DNA from: an uncultured Actinomycetes bacterium
GTDB lineage: Bacteria; Actinomycetota; Thermoleophilia; Solirubrobacterales; 70-9
Direction of reading: 5' to 3'
NCBI GenBank assembly: GCA_946479725.1
Contig: CAMLHB010000129.1
Span: forward strand, 1-6,860
Length of the DNA: 6,860 bases
The translations under genes and the position numbers were made by a program. The notes below the pieces were generated by a model, which made no database searches, was not told where the DNA came from, and saw nothing but the letters and a program-made list of their open reading frames with translations. Shown piece by piece: positions 6,687 to 6,860 of the stretch; the stretch's first letter is position 1, and each line of letters begins with the position of its first letter.

Positions 6687-6860
6687 GGGCCCCGGCGTCA
6701 GCGTCGTGATCCCGACCCACCAGCGCCGCGAGGCGCTGCGGCAGGTGCTGGAGTCGCTGGCGGCGCAGACGCTCGACCACGGCGAGTACGAGGTCGTGGT
6801 CGCGGACGACGGCTCGACCGACGGCACGATCGAGATGCTCGACGCCTGGCAGTGGCCGCT
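6679..6860 (+). CDS. Glycosyltransferase family 2, N-terminal part (runs off the window)
   Basis: Only the first 60 complete codons are present; the frame is open to the window edge. The translation begins MAEGPGVSVVIPTHQRREAL and continues with LESLAAQTL and VVVADDGSTDGT, the classical first strand and nucleotide-binding loop of a GT-A fold family 2 transferase; the Asp pair is at about residues 38-39. It therefore resembles the GT2 encoded at 3135-4190 in family, but the N-terminal sequences differ, so it is not a recent duplicate. The ATG overlaps the previous gene by eight bases and is preceded by AAGGGG at 6668-6673. This shows that the operon continues to the right. The DxD motif and acceptor region lie outside the window, so activity and specificity cannot be judged. 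Confidence 0.88.
   Translation, partial: MAEGPGVSVVIPTHQRREALRQVLESLAAQTLDHGEYEVVVADDGSTDGTIEMLDAWQWP

Noticed and set aside
5424..6827. A 467-codon open frame on the - strand opposite the second GT4
   Set aside because: Its composition is dominated by Arg, Pro, Gly and His with no recognisable motif, and the opposite strand has clear GT4 motifs. It is an antisense shadow caused by the high GC content.
1..6860. CRISPR arrays, tRNA or rRNA genes, insertion sequences, phage genes
   Set aside because: No spaced direct repeats, terminal inverted repeats, transposase motifs or RNA-gene signatures were seen when reading through the window.

Overview
The window is very GC-rich, with nearly every third codon position G or C. 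It is tightly packed on the + strand. It contains the 3' end of a GTP-type phosphoenolpyruvate carboxykinase and genes resembling those in actinobacterial surface-glycan clusters. This suggests an actinomycete-like bacterium, possibly of the Thermoleophilia/Solirubrobacterales type. That placement is an inference from composition and gene style, not from a marker gene.

Layout: (1) 2-445 is the C-terminal end of pckG, a central carbon metabolism gene unrelated to what follows. (2) 446-544 is the only intergenic gap. It holds a strong GC-rich stem-loop (464-492) that probably ends pckG transcription, a perfect 12-bp palindrome (494-505), and a weak -10-like hexamer (536-541) just before the next gene. 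(3) 545-6860 is one continuous run of six genes with junctions of -8 to +4 bases, almost certainly one operon that continues past the right edge. In order they are: a 13-segment GT-C-like membrane protein with an extracytoplasmic C-terminal domain; a five-segment DUF1616-like membrane protein; a GT2 glycosyltransferase; a GT4 glycosyltransferase with a four-cysteine insert; a second GT4-like glycosyltransferase whose usual second glutamate is alanine; and the N-terminus of another GT2 glycosyltransferase.

How the genes may work together (inference): the cytoplasmic GT2 and GT4 enzymes would build a glycan from nucleotide sugars on a lipid or other acceptor. The GT-C-like protein would act on the outer face of the membrane, using a lipid-linked sugar through its acidic loop motif, perhaps with the DUF1616-like protein as a membrane partner. 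The product could be an exopolysaccharide, a wall glycan or a protein-linked glycan; nothing here identifies the sugar. No mobile element, CRISPR array, tRNA, rRNA or phage gene was seen. The least characterised part is the overlapping pair of membrane genes at 545-3138.
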